NCBI RefSeq assembly: GCF_041296385.1
Contig: NC_091017.1
Span: 14,626,001-14,690,000, forward strand
Direction: 5' to 3'
From: Aphelocoma coerulescens
Taxonomy: Eukaryota; Chordata; Aves; Passeriformes; Corvidae
Length of the DNA: 64,000 bases
Below the pieces are notes generated by a model. The model made no database searches, was not told where the DNA came from, and saw only the letters and a list, made by a program, of their open reading frames with translations. A program made the translations under genes and the position numbers. Each line of letters opens with the position of its first letter. The stretch's first letter is position 1. Shown in pieces: positions 42,177 through 55,000 of the stretch.

Positions 42177-43464
42177 ATAAATCAGGGACCAATTAAAACC
42201 AAAATTATTTCTGGTCCAATACTGCCATTACTGTAAGTTTCACTGGAACCTGGTAACAGTTCCCATCAGTGAGTGAGTTCAGTGGGTGTGAGCATATGCC
42301 CTGGGCCAGAACTCAGAACAAGACCAAGAATGATTCTCTGTTTTAGATGAGTTATTCTGCATCCCGTCTGCAACTGAGAATAGCTGCATGACCAAGTCAA
42401 GGAGCCTCAGTGTACAAGTATTTGATTCCTGCACTTCTGATAGGAATAACCTAAGCAATGAAGTTTGCTTTCAAGAAAATAATTTATTAGAACAGTAGCT
42501 ATTTTGTATTCCCCAAAGGAAAACTTACCAAAAAGAAAAGACGAAAGTACCGCTATATACAAAGACAACAAACTTTAACAGCAGTTAAAGCATTTTAAAC
42601 AGCAGTTTCCTTGTTTTAGAAAATTAACTCTTTAGAGAAGCATTACATCTTTAGACGTATTCTGTACAATTCTTATGTGATCTGTTTTCACACAACAAAG
42701 GTAACCAATTAACAACTGGTCTTGAAGGCATAAGCTACCAGCTCATTAATTATCTTTCTTTTCTAGCAAAATCAGGCCTTATTTTCCAAGAAGTATGCTT
42801 TATTGTAAAAGATTATAACATCTAATTTCAGAAAATTTTCACTGCTTACAGGTAATGGACAAAGTCTAGACAAGAAATAAGCAAGATAAAAGTGGCTCAC
42901 ATCAAGAATTGACTCTGTTCTCCATTTAGCTGATGATTTTCCCAAAATTTGCAAAAAAAAAGTACTCCAGAAGCCTCTGCTTACTGAAAGAGACCATTTA
43001 ATAAAACCAAAGATTGCTGAGCAACTTTTACTATGCACAATACTAATGTAAGTTTCAACACCTGTTTAATGTCTCACTAATTCTTCACCAATTCCATATT
43101 TCAGAACTGGGAAAAGGCTGGAACAGCAGGTATATTACCCTTTTTACAGTAACATTTTCCAGAGTTTTTAAGAGATACTAAGTGCATTCTAAGGAATCCA
43201 TTCTTTATGTTGAGACTTTAGTACTTTTAGTCCAAAAATAACAAATGGGAAAACTTGATTCCATAAAGCTGAAAAATCACTCAGCTTCCTATTCGGTACT
43301 TTGTAGGAGGAATATGAAGGGGCAATTTCTAGGAAAAAGAAGCATTCACATTATGTACTTTACACTTGAATTTTTCAGAGAAACAACACTGAAAATTACA
43401 ACAAATGGTATCTTTAAAACCGGCCAATATGAAATTAGAAGGTTGCCAGTTCTGCAGTTATGAC

Positions 43465-43759
43465 CATAGAATCACAGAATGGTTTGGGTTGGGAGGGACC
43501 TTAAAGATCATCTCGTTCCAACCCTCTGCCATGGGCAGGGGCATCTTCCACTAGACCAAGTTGCTCAGAGCCCCATCCAGCCTGGCCTTGGACACTTCCA
43601 GGAGTGGGGCATCCACAACTTCTCTGAGCAACCTCTTCCAGTGCCTCATCATCCTCACAAGAATTTATTCCTAATACCTAATCTAAACCTTTTTCAGTTT
43701 GAAGTCATTCTCCCTTGTTTTGCCATGCTCTTCTAAATAGTCTCTCTCCATGTTTTCCT
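43465..43759 (-). mobile_element. CR1 LINE 3' fragment (unit 2 copy)
   Basis: Same insertion as 19721-20015, duplicated with the unit. Confidence 0.88.
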
Positions 43760-44743
43760 CTTGTCAAAATATATTTCATAAAAGCCTTGAATTTCATAAG
43801 AGACAGACGCCTCTTTTTAGTGTTTTCCTAAAAATACTGCCCTAGTTTACTGCTTTCTTGGTTTTATTACTCCTAAGGAGGAGTTGATGTCATGCCAAGT
43901 GTTACAAGACCTTGAGGAAAAGGATTAGATTGCTGTGAGCAGGTAAAAGCTGGCCATGTGCTTGGCACATGGATCCTGCTACTACGAAAAATGGATTTTC
44001 TTTCTGTAACCCTTAGAGACAGTATGAATATATATTTACCAGTACTAAACTAGTAAAGAACAGTACATTAATAATCCAAATGACAGGTCATTTCTTTTCT
44101 CTCTGATGAACAGTCCATCCCACCAGCATCTCAAACTTTGGTTTATTTTGGGTGGTTGGCACTGTTCCTATCAATTCCTTCAAGTGAAATTATATTTATT
44201 TACAACAGCTGTCCTGTGAATGCAAGAATATTTGCTGTTGGCTTTGATTTGCTGGATAGCTAAAATTTACTGAAAGAGGTCAGAAAGATAGAAAGCAGTT
44301 CAGGGGAATAAACAGTGAAGGAGATTAAAGGAGTGAAAAGTTGGAGAAACACAAAAGGAAGAAAACACCAAAACCCACCAGGTCTGAAAAAGAAAGTAGA
44401 AACCTATATGAAAGGGAAACAGTTGCAAATGCTGAAAAAGTTCAAAAGGAAGATGAGAGAGAGTATAAAATCTAAATTAATTTGTAACTTTAGCTAAATA
44501 ATTAAGGCTTGGTAAAGTAAAAAATGGGGCCTCATCCCCCCAAAACCAAAAAAAACTTCAAAGACTATTTAGCAAGAGACAGAAAACAGGTCAGGAAATG
44601 CCAGTCTGCTGGGATCTAGGCCGTTTTTGTCTTTATTTTGATGGAAGTTACACTTCTCTGAAAAAAAACCCCAAACCCTCCAAGTGCTGCAGTCACCTTT
44701 CAGCTGACTTTGACAGGTTTTGGATCAATGCCATTTGTATAAG

Positions 44744-46035
44744 TGTAGCGGGTTTAGTTCAGAAACCGGGCAGAAACACTAATTAAGTGCAGTGGTTTGG
44801 TTCAAAATATCTATTACTTACTTATTTTCCTTCTGTGAGATAAGAACTAGGAAAAAGCAAAGCAGGCACAAACCTTAAACAGCTGCAGTAAGAGTTTTAT
44901 TACTAATAGAATTAAAAGTAAAGAGAAATAACAAGAAATTAAAGCAAACCCCCTCCCACTCTCCAGCACTTTCCTCCTTTTATCCAACTCACACAAAGGG
45001 TAACAGAACATGGGATGTTAGTCAGTGTTACAGTTCTTGGTAAGTCTCTCTCTTACGCTTAAGGGAAAAAGGGTTTTCTTCAGCTGCACGTGGTTCCCAA
45101 ACTGCCATCAACAGCAGACCCACCCAGAAAGAAACAATCTGCTCTGGTGTAAAACATCTCTTCCGTGAAAAATCTCAGTTCCTTCACACTGCCAAACATG
45201 GGCCATCACACGGGGTTATTAATCTTTTTAAGGACGAGTTATTTTGACCTGAACACAAAGGCGTTCTTCCCCACAAGCCTCTAAAAGCCTCTCACTGCTT
45301 CTATATAGCCTGGCATAGGCACTCTTCACAGTCTTCATGGGCCACACATGAATTCTCCATCCCCCCATGTACTTCAAATGGATTAAAGAGACAAACAGAT
45401 TGTGATATTACAGTTTCTTCCCACGGCAGGCAAGAAAGTTTTTTTAAGCTACACGTGAAAAACGTGGCACCAGCCTCTTTTCTCCGGTTGCCATTTTCAG
45501 CTTTGTCTCACATGACTCACTTTCTCTTTCTCTCTGGCTCTGAAACTGCCATGTTGAAGAGTGTTCTTGTTCTGGCTTTACAGCAGAAGAAAGCCTCGCT
45601 CCCTCTGTGCTGCTGGCTGCATGGTGTCTTCCTCAGTTTAGCACGAAGTGTGCTGACTGCAGAAAGGAGGCTCCACTGGCTCCTGCTGGCTCCACCGGCT
45701 CCACGTGGAGAGGAGAGGGACCCGCCAGTCCCAAGAAGCCGCGCCGGATGGGTTTAGCTGTGTGGCAGACCATGGCTGGTTTTAGCTGCCTGCGGCTCTG
45801 GGATAGTTCCTCCCCCAGAGACCCAGGGTCCACGCTGCGGCATTGGGAAAAGGGGAAGGTAGCAGGGGGCCCGGCCCGGCCCAGCAGGGCCCAGAGGCTC
45901 GAAGCCCCCCCACCTTCTGGCAGGCGAACTGGGACAAAAGGCAATTCCCGCCTTTCCACGTGGTTTAAATATGTAAATTGCGAGAAGCGTCATTAGTCTA
46001 AAAGACTGTCCATCAACTCAGGTTCACCCACTACA
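44744..46035 (-). mobile_element. Solo ERVL-type LTR (unit 2 copy)
   Basis: Same insertion as 21000-22291, with TGTAG/CTACA ends and the same flanks, so it predates the unit duplication. Confidence 0.72.
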
Positions 46036-46510
46036 TTAAGGTATCTAGAGTCAAGTTGAAAGAACTGTTAAACAAAAGGTTTCATCGGCACAAATAGTTT
46101 CATTGTGCCTCAAACACAGCTGAGCAGCTTCCTTACTACAGTCATATTCCCCTGTATTCCCCCACAATCCACTGTATTTCAGTATGAAAACAAGTTATCA
46201 GTAATGGTCATAAGATGGTGAATAAAACATGGCTGCTTGGTATCAGTGAGAGATTCTGGAATCTTCATTTATCACCATGCTAGTCCAGTGTTACAGCAGC
46301 AGAAATACAACTAAAAGGTGAAAGCTTTCCATTTTTCCTCCACACTGTACATGTCTTTCATTAATACTCCTGATTCCAAATGGGGCTCAAGAATGTTTCT
46401 GCTCAATATTCACATAAAAGCATAAGGAATTCATAGCTAGGAGACAGTCCAAACCTGGGTGCAGCACAACAGACACAGCTGGCTCCTCAAGTTGTATGTC
46501 TGGGCCAATT

Positions 46511-46527
46511 AAAAAAAAAAAAAAAAA
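46511..46527. repeat. Poly(A) run, 17 bp (unit 2 copy)
   Basis: Same length as the run at 22767-22783 in unit 1. Equal length in such an unstable tract fits a very recent duplication. Confidence 0.9.
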
Positions 46528-47813
46528 GGTAGCAAGCAAACAGAGAATGCAGAAATAGTTGCTCCAGAGGGTTTTTAAGGTGGAAAAGGAAATCTCCACC
46601 TGTTCCATTAAAAAATAAATAATCACTTCGCACTAGTTGCCCATGCATCACATTCCACAGGCTGCCAGCATTAGGATCATGTGGGTAGATGACAAGAATT
46701 CAAACTACTGACATCAATTATAATTCATTGGTGACATCAGCTCCTGGTTGGATCATTCCCTAAGTACTCTATCACTGTTACTCCCACCGTCACCAGGCTG
46801 AATATACACACAGGCCTTCTGATTCAGCTACACAGAACATATAAATACAAATGTTTAGTCATAAATTGAAATCATATAGCAAGGATTTGAATAATAGAAG
46901 ATATTTTCCCTCTGTAAGGAAGTTATTTGAAGTATACCATAGCTGTACTTGCAGGATGTCAAGATCAAGCATAAGAATTTGGATTCTTCTTTCCCAGCTT
47001 TCCACAATTACATTAGAACAAAAAAATGCTGGTTTATATAGAAATTATTTTGTTCCATGAGTCAAACCGAGATAAGTTTGAGATTTCCTAGCTAGAATCC
47101 AACTATGTCAGTCCATTTTCAAAATAATGTGGGGTAACACAAATGATCCCACTTCATGAAGGGCAGCCACTGAGCTGGCTGGAAGGAACAGGGTATTGTT
47201 CCATGAAAGACTTCCAGGTTTCTTCTCTCCCCACAGCCCTGTAACTGTGTCATGGCACTGTGCCATAGGGAACATCCCAAGGAGGCCGGGAAATGCACTG
47301 GATTTATGGCAAAGGCAGGAAACGGGCCTGTTCTGTATCCCACACACTTCCAGAGCGCTGCCAAGGCACACGGGGCTGCAGGGACACGCCGTGTGCCAGG
47401 CGGGATTTGGTGTCACCCAGGTGCCTCAGCCCCAGGGCTGGCAGGGTTCCAGGCACAGGGCAGCTGCCCCCGTCCCGTTTCCCGGCAGCCCTCCCGGCTC
47501 CACGGGGGCCACAGGCCTTGCCCACAGCCGGACGCCGCTGGCAGCTTTCCCCTTCGGCCACGCACAATTCCCTCTCCCTCCGTGGCACCAGCGGCCCCCG
47601 GGCTGCCTGCCTGAGCCCTCCGCACCCCCGGCCTCTTCCCGGGCACCTTTGAAGCCCTCTCTACCCGAAAGAACGGCAGCAGCCCCCTCCCCGGTGCTGT
47701 GGGATGCGGCAGGAAGCTCCTGGGAAAGCCGCTCAGCCCTCCTGAGGCCGGGTGCCACAGCTGCCCTCAGGCTGCGAGGGAGAACAGCAGCGGCCTCTGC
47801 CAGCACCTGCCAA

Positions 47814-48104
47814 CTCCCGCGGGTGCCTCCCGAGCCTCCTCTGCTCCAGGCTGAGCACCCCCAGCTCCCTCAGCTGCTCCTCATCACACCTGTGCTCCGG
47901 AGCCTGCACCAGCTCCATGCCCATCTCCTGGACGCGCCCCAGCCTCGTAGTGCGCTCCCAAAAGCGGGCCCGGGATTCCAGATGCACCCTCAGCAGTGCC
48001 GAGCACAGGAGCATTGCTCCAGGTCACAGAATCATAGAATATTCTGTGCTGGAAGGGCTCCACAAGGGCCCTGAAGTACAACCAAAACCTCTCACAGCGA
48101 TGTT
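47814..48104 (-). mobile_element. CR1-derived fragments (unit 2 copy)
   Basis: Same sequence as 24070-24360. Confidence 0.6.
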
Positions 48105-48913
48105 CAAATGTCAGAAGCAGCAGAAGAAAGGAAGACATTTTTCTTATCAGAGCATCAACCAACCTGAATTAATACAATGAAATGAAAAAACAGGTTAGGA
48201 TGGAACACTCTCAACTTATTTACATACTGCCTTCCATCATTTTAAAACTTGACTTTATGTGGTTGGTTTCTAGCATTTTTCACTTTCCTTTTCCTGGCCA
48301 GAAATGAAATAGTTCCCTTAAAAATAAGACCAAGACGTGCCCACCGCTGGCCATAAAGGAGCCCATCAGCAATGGCAGTAATGCCGCTGGGATAAAATAC
48401 TCAAGAGGGGGAAAAAAAGGTATGGCCCAGATTGCAGCCGGAGAAGAAACCACGGTGCCAAGAGAGAGCCTCAGGGAAATTGACTTTTTTAGATTATTTG
48501 TGTCTATTTGGCCGAGAGGATTTAAGACTGCATTCCCCATCTGATGGAGTCACTCAGTGTGCAGAATGCTTTTTCACATGAAGTCTCTCAAGACTTATCT
48601 CTGCTTGAAAGAATCAAGAACTTGCGAATGATATACATAAGTTGGGTTGTTCTGGTGTCTTGGTTTTTTATCCCATTACCAAGTAATTTACATGTGAAAT
48701 TCTTGTTGCAGAGGCCCCAGTCCAGGGGCTCTCCTGTCTGGACCGGGACACAGCCTCCCTGAGTTTCCATCAGTGCTCAAGGGCCACAAGACGTGCAAGT
48801 CCCATCAGTGAATTTCTTGCCAGCTTTACTCATGGGATGCCCCTGAGCCTTTGGACAAAGCAGCTGCAGCTCTGGCCCTGGGCCCTGAGGGCTCCCTCAG
48901 TGGCTCCTTCTCA

Positions 48914-49444
48914 GCTGCCGGGCAGGGCCCTGCGGCTCGGTGGCGCAGGGCCGTGCGGCCCCGCCTCGGGCACAGCCCGTGTGCGGCTGCCGGGCAGGGC
49001 TGGGCTCCCGTGTGCAGCAGGGGGTGCGGGCGGGGCTCCAGCAGGGTTCCGTGCCCTCTGAGCCCCGCCCTGGGCACCTGGACACCGCCCCGGCCGTGCC
49101 TGTGACGCTCCGTTGCCACCGGGGCCATGGCAACAGCAGAAGCGTCTTCGGGAATCGCCCCGCGGGCTGCAGCAGCACGGAGCGAGCGCGGCTGCCATTG
49201 TGGGAGGCATTCCTTGGCCAGAGAGCCTGTTGGCAGCGCCACTGCCGTTCCCGGAGGCATTCCTTGGCCAGAGAGCCTGTTGGCAGCGGCACTGCCGTTC
49301 CCGGAGGCATTCCTTGGTCAGAGGGCCTGTTGGCAGCGGCACTGCCGTTCCCGGAGGCATTCCTTGGTCAGAGGGCCTGTTGGCAGCGGCACTGCCGTTC
49401 CAGGAGGCATTCCTCGCCCGCAAGGCCCACTTGTGCCAGGTGAT
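48914..49444 (+). promoter_or_regulatory. CpG-rich segment, candidate promoter for copy 3
   Basis: Copy of 25170-25700, including the GTTGCC/GGCAAC inverted repeat at 49112-49134. It lies 2.6-3.1 kb upstream of exon A at 52024. Confidence 0.45.
49205..49414. repeat. 50-bp tandem repeat, 4.2 copies (unit 2 copy)
   Basis: Same copy number and variant order as the unit 1 array, with units starting at 49205, 49255, 49305 and 49355. Confidence 0.95.
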
Positions 49445-50179
49445 TCTCCCCTTGGCTGCGCGGGGGCAAACGGGCCAGCCACGGATGGCTCTGCTGCCTT
49501 CCTGCACCGTGCAGCAACAGGAACAGCTTCAAATGCGGGTTCTTACTGCTGCCTCTGCGAGCTGACAGCAGTTTGCTGGGAAAGAGGCCTCTGACCAGAG
49601 CGACTGCCTTTAAGGCCTTGTTTGTGCAATTATTTCAGAGTATTATTACCCAGCCCTCAGTGGGACAAATTAATGTCGGGTGGAGAGGGCAAGGTTGCAG
49701 GAGGGCTTGCTGCTGATTCAGCTTTAATCCTCAGTGTCTTTGAGGCGCAGCAGAGCCAGGCAGTCCCTGGGAAAGGAGGGCAGCACAGAGGCCCCTGGGT
49801 TCTGCCCCGTGTGCTGCCAAAAGGTGCCAGCACTGAGGAGGAGAGGCTTGAGCGGAGAGCCAGCAGATGTGTGGCAGGGGAAACTCTGGGCTTTTCCTGG
49901 GCAGTGCCTGCAGCAGCTGGGGCCTGGGATTGCCCTGTTGTCGGGATTGAGAGCGGCTGCGAGGGGCCGCTCTTCCCGTTGAACTGTCACAGGCAGTGAC
50001 TCCAGAGAGAGGTGGCAAAGCCGGTGTGGAAGAACCCACATCCCAAAGTGAAGCCAAAGCTATGGATTTATTACTTTCCACTTTTAAGAATCAAGGCCAT
50101 TTTAATCACAATGGTCTTGTACATCTACTGGTATATTATATGTATATAAGTCCAATGGCCACCAGAATATTTTAATACT

Positions 50180-50322
50180 TTGAGTTCAGGTTGGACAGGC
50201 CTTTGAGCAGCCTGGTCTAGCGAAAGGTGTCCCTGCCCATGGAAGGAGGGTTGGAAGTAGATAATCTTTAAGGCCCCTTCCAAGCTAAAACATTCTGTGG
50301 TTCTGTAGTTCTGTATTTCTAC
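50180..50322 (+). mobile_element. CR1 LINE 3' end (unit 2 copy)
   Basis: Same insertion as 26436-26578. Confidence 0.88.
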
Positions 50323-52050
50323 GAATCCGGTGTGTTCTCTGCCTGTATGTCAAGGTGACCCTTCAAATACCTGAATGTGTGCAAAACAGCATGCTTTGCC
50401 CATAAAAAGAGCATGTGAAGGTCAGTGATAGCAAGATCTGAAGGAAAAGCTCTTGAGATGGGTACATAAGGTTTAGGTCTCCAAGCAGCCTCCAAGCTTC
50501 CTTGCTCCTTCAGAGCAGCTCTTTGCCTGTGGCTGGACGGAGAAAGGCAGCAAGAAGAGCAATCAAAGATGTCCTGCTAAGGGATGCAGCAATGAGTCTG
50601 GCCAAATACAGCACTGTCAAAACCTTGTAAGAATTCCCATCAGGGTCACTTGGGTACCTGCCTTCATCTCCCCAGCGAGGAAAGCTCGTGTTCAGAAGCA
50701 CAGCTTGGTTGCAAAAGCATTTGTGCCCTGTGGCAATCGTGTCAGGTTAAGGACGCCTGCGCAACCTCAGATCCATGGGGCGTCAGCGAGGTTGAAAACC
50801 TGGCCCTGTCCAGGGCATTTGCAAAACTTTTTGCCTGTCTAGTGAAGTCTGGATTTTGCTGCTGGCCACTCACGTGCTTTGTGGCCATGTTAAGGACAAG
50901 CTGGTGACAGAGCAGGTTTCCCTGCCATGCTGTCTATTCACATGGGTGCGTGCATCTCTCTCTGCCCAAGTTGTGCCAATGCCCGGTCCATTCAAGAGAA
51001 GTTGGAAGAAACCTGGAATGACTCCTCCCAGTATGCGCTTCCAACTTCTCCCACCTTTGTTTCTCTTTAAATCCAAGTGGGCACCTTGTTCTTTCAAGGC
51101 AGTTTATTTCCCAGCCAGTGTTACGGTTTTCATGATTGTGAGGAGGGAACAAAGCTGCAGTGTTTGTTTGCTTCCAGATCTGTCCTCTCAGCTTAGTGTG
51201 AGTGCCTATTCTGAGGCTTCCCAGCTGCAGGGGGAGGTGGGGGTCTGACAGGATTCCATCCGCAGTGGCCCATGTGTTTCTGTGGCTTGCAGAATGGTTC
51301 CCTGCTGGTCCCTTGCCTGGTGTTAAAGCCGTGGCCTGGAGCTCAGCTGCTGCTTCCCCTCTTCCCCCAAGTGTCTGTGCTCCTGTCTCATGTCAGCTGC
51401 CCTCAGTGGGGTGGTTCACAAGACTTCCCACAATGCTCCTGTAGCCTCCTCCCCAGTGAGAATTCATTCTGCTCCCTCTGGACTGTGAGATGCTGCAAAT
51501 GAAGGTCACAAATTGAAATGGAAATGTTTTCAGTCCTGTTTCTGCCTCTTGGAGATTTTTTGCTTCTGCTGAGGGATCTCATTACCTTTTAATCTAGAGC
51601 TGTCTTTTTAGGGCTTTCTTTTCTCCTTTTCTTTCCCTCCCCTTTCCACAGATGCTGCCATTCACGTGAGGCCCATTTGGTTGTCCAAGGGCAGGGTTCT
51701 AAGGGCACATTTACACTTAAAATGGAACCAGATATCCTGGAGCGTGTAGCATGGCCTGGTTTGTCATGCTCTTGGCCCAGTGTGGAGCTAGGAGCTGACC
51801 TGAAATGCAGCACCAGCACTGGGGGCAGGGGAAAATGGATCTCTTGGTTCTCCCCTTCTCAGCTACGTGGAATCCCCATGTTTGCATGGTTGATGTTTAG
51901 GAGCACTGCAGTGACTCCCAGTTGGGCACTCAAGGCTCTGAGTGCAGCAAGTCCCCGGAGATCTGGACCCCTGCTTTAGGTCTGAACTCATGCAGATGGT
52001 GAATTCTGTTTGTTCTCTTCCAGAGAAGCTGATCGAACTGAGGCTTCGTA

Positions 52051-55000
52051 ATGGAACCTACGGACAACCTGAACAGAGACAATAGGTAGGAATTAATTTG
52101 ATGTAATCTTGGCTTCCCAGGTGCTCTGATGAATGTTGAGACAGTTTAAAAAATAATCCCCCCTTAATGCAGTTAAGTAAGGATTGTCCTGTCAGTGGGA
52201 GTGGCTTCAGAGCACCTTGGTATTTTCAGAGCTCCTGTAACAGGCTCAGGCCTGGATGATGTCGTGGGTCTGGGCAGGTTCTGGGCTGAACTTTCTGAAG
52301 CCAATCTCTTGTTCCTGGGGCCAGGGCACTCCCTTCTGCAGTTTGGGAAGCTTTGGGCCTAGGAGTATTTTCCTGTTTCAGTGTGCAGCAAAGCAGGAGC
52401 TGTGTTTTTTGGGGTGGGGGCGCTTTGTGCAAGTTTTTACTTCTTGTGGAACATGTTTGAAGGTGAGGAGGCCTGAGCTGATGTTTCAGGGCAGACATTC
52501 AGTTTCACTTGCCTCTTTGAACAGTCGGGATGTTTGGGTTTTCCTGGTGACACATCAAGTGTAGACCAGCTGCAGCAAGTACAGCACTGTTTTTAACTCT
52601 CCAATACTGAGCTGTGTTCCCCCTGGAGATGGAGGGGGTAGGACTGTGGAGTCCCCCTGTTCCAAGGTTCCCAGGTGCTGGGCGTGTTGGTGCTAAGGCT
52701 GGAGGTCCAGTTCCCAAAGCTTCCAAAGTTCCCTGGCCTTAAGGGAAGTGTGCAGGCTTGTGAGGAACAGCAGAGCGCAGGTTTGCAAAGGTTTTGAAGA
52801 GCATCTTGCCAAACACCTTCAATGGCCAGGGCAGAGATGGGCAGCAATGGTGTCTCCAGGGCTGCGGAGGCTGGGAGAGCTACGGGCTTATCTGAAGAAG
52901 CTGGGCATTTCAGTAGACAGCAGACTCTTCTACTCTGAATTAGGAATGCCATCCAGTGCAAAAACCTGATTTATTGCCAATAACAGCCCCTCAGCATGAG
53001 ATGAGGCAGCTGTGCTTCTGCTCTAGGGGTGATTAAACTTTCAGGAGCTGATTATGGGTGTGGTATTTGGGAAGGTGTCATTGCAGGGGCACACAAGGCT
53101 CTCCCCTTGCATCCTGGGGCACCTGGGAAGTTGGATGAGTGAAGAAGAATCCAGGAATTGTAGGTATAGAGTAGACTGTGCAGTAGAGTAGAACTAGATT
53201 CCTGCATCTACCATGCCTGCTGCCTTTTCCTTCCCCAATGTCCACAAATGTCAGAGGCAGAGTTTCCCTCATTTTGCAGTAGCCTTTCACAGACCAGGGA
53301 CAGTTTAAAGGATCTGGTTTCCCATGATGGGACACAGCCTTATCAGTGTTTTGATGTGGGGCTGGTGGAATTGAGTACATGCACATGTGGCTGAGGAGGA
53401 ACAGGGGCATTTGAGCTGGTGTTTTCTGAATGTCTGAGATCTCCTATCTAATCTCGTTGGTGGGAAGGCTTTAAATGCAGCTACATGATTGTCAGTACGC
53501 AGCTCTCCGCATATCCGTTTACAGTAGAGAGTGCATTTGTAAGGCTGTTTATAAAGTGGACAAAGTTCAGGCGTTGAAAGTGGCAAGACCTTCAAAAGAG
53601 AGGATTCTCTTTGACGCTCAGTGGGAGAGTGGGGTGGGAAGTCAGAAGGAGAACAAGAATGGCAGTTTCTCCCATTGATCACTGCAAGTGGGTTTGCCAG
53701 CTCACCTGCTGACTGCCCCCAGTGACTGCTTCCCCATTTGTTTCACAGGGAAATGGGGGGACAGTTTTTCCCTTCCCACCCTTCTTGATGGCTGGGATGA
53801 GCAGTAGCAATCCCTGAGAAGGATGCGTGCTGTTCCTTGTGTGTCTCGTTGCTCTGGGGCACAGCACACGCTGGACAGAACTGATTTGGGCACTGTCACC
53901 ATCCTGTGGATTTCAGCATTGCTTTGCTGCTGGACCTGTGCCCTTGTGTGAACGCCCCAGTGTGTGCAGGGAGTAGAAACAGGGCTTCAAGTGTTAACTC
54001 TCCTTTCTCTTTCTCTTTCTCTTTCTCTTTCTGAAAGCTGGCACAACAACAGAGACTTGCTCCGCATTCTGGAGCGAGACAGGCGCAGGAGGCAGGCGGC
54101 TCCAGAGGAGAAAGATCCATTCTCGGAGGAGACTCCCCTCTTTGCCAAACCCTACAAAGTAATGGGAGTGGGGTGCAGGCTGGCAGGAGAGGAGGAAGGA
54201 GGCTTGGGGTGGGAGAGGGAGCTGTGTCTTCTGCATGGGCTGTAGCAAACTTGAGCCTGACAACTGCAAACACAGCAGCTTCCCATGTGCTCCACTGAGC
54301 TTGCCTGACTTCCCTTGTGGCGATGCGTGGGGATTCCATGAAGATCCTGAGGAGTGTCTCTTGCTGAGCTGCATCTTTGCTTGGGGTGGGAGAGGGAGCT
54401 GTGTCTTCTGCATGGGCTGTAGCAAACTTGAGCCTGACAACTGCAAACACAGCAGCTTCCCATGTGCTCCACTGAAGCTTGCCTGACTTCCCTTGTGGCG
54501 ATGCGTGGGGATTCCATGAAGATCCTGAGGAGTGTCTCTTGCTGAGCTGCATCTCTTGCTTGGGGTGTTTTTGACATTCCCCCTCTCTGTTGTTCTGCTG
54601 CAGACTGATAAAGAAGATGAGCTGTCGAGGCGCGTTAAGAAGGTGCTGGGCGATTGGGACTTCAAGGCGCTTCTGAGCCACAAGTGCCCTCTGAATCCCA
54701 TATGGATTCCAAGAAAGTCCAAGTCCCAGTCACACACCCGCAGGCATCGGCGGACCTGCAGTAAGACAAAGCCCTATGAGGACATCTGGGGAAAATCCTC
54801 ACCGGAATCACCAGACCTCTCACCTCGCCCTGAGCAGAACTGTGACAGCGATGAGGGTCCCTCCAATTGGAAGGCAGAAGCCAAAGCGGAACAATCGCAA
54901 CTCCTGCCTGTCAGGGTGAGTGCAGTTGTTGGGGGCTCTGTTGTTGGCAGCCCCTCAAGGCCAAGGGAGCAGCACACGGGCCCTGCCTTTCTCGGGGCTT

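Larger units (their letters stand above)
28052..51795. repeat. Tandem array unit 2 (contains solo LTR)
   Basis: This is a complete 23,744-bp period and is collinear with unit 1. Offsets from unit 1 are +28051 up to the intron A/B hexanucleotide tract, +28057 over exon B, +28234 from exon C to the LTR, and +23744 after the LTR. The offset steps correspond to one extra hexanucleotide, one 177-bp tandem duplication, and loss of one LTR plus the proviral interior. Other differences are scattered single bases. Confidence 0.97.
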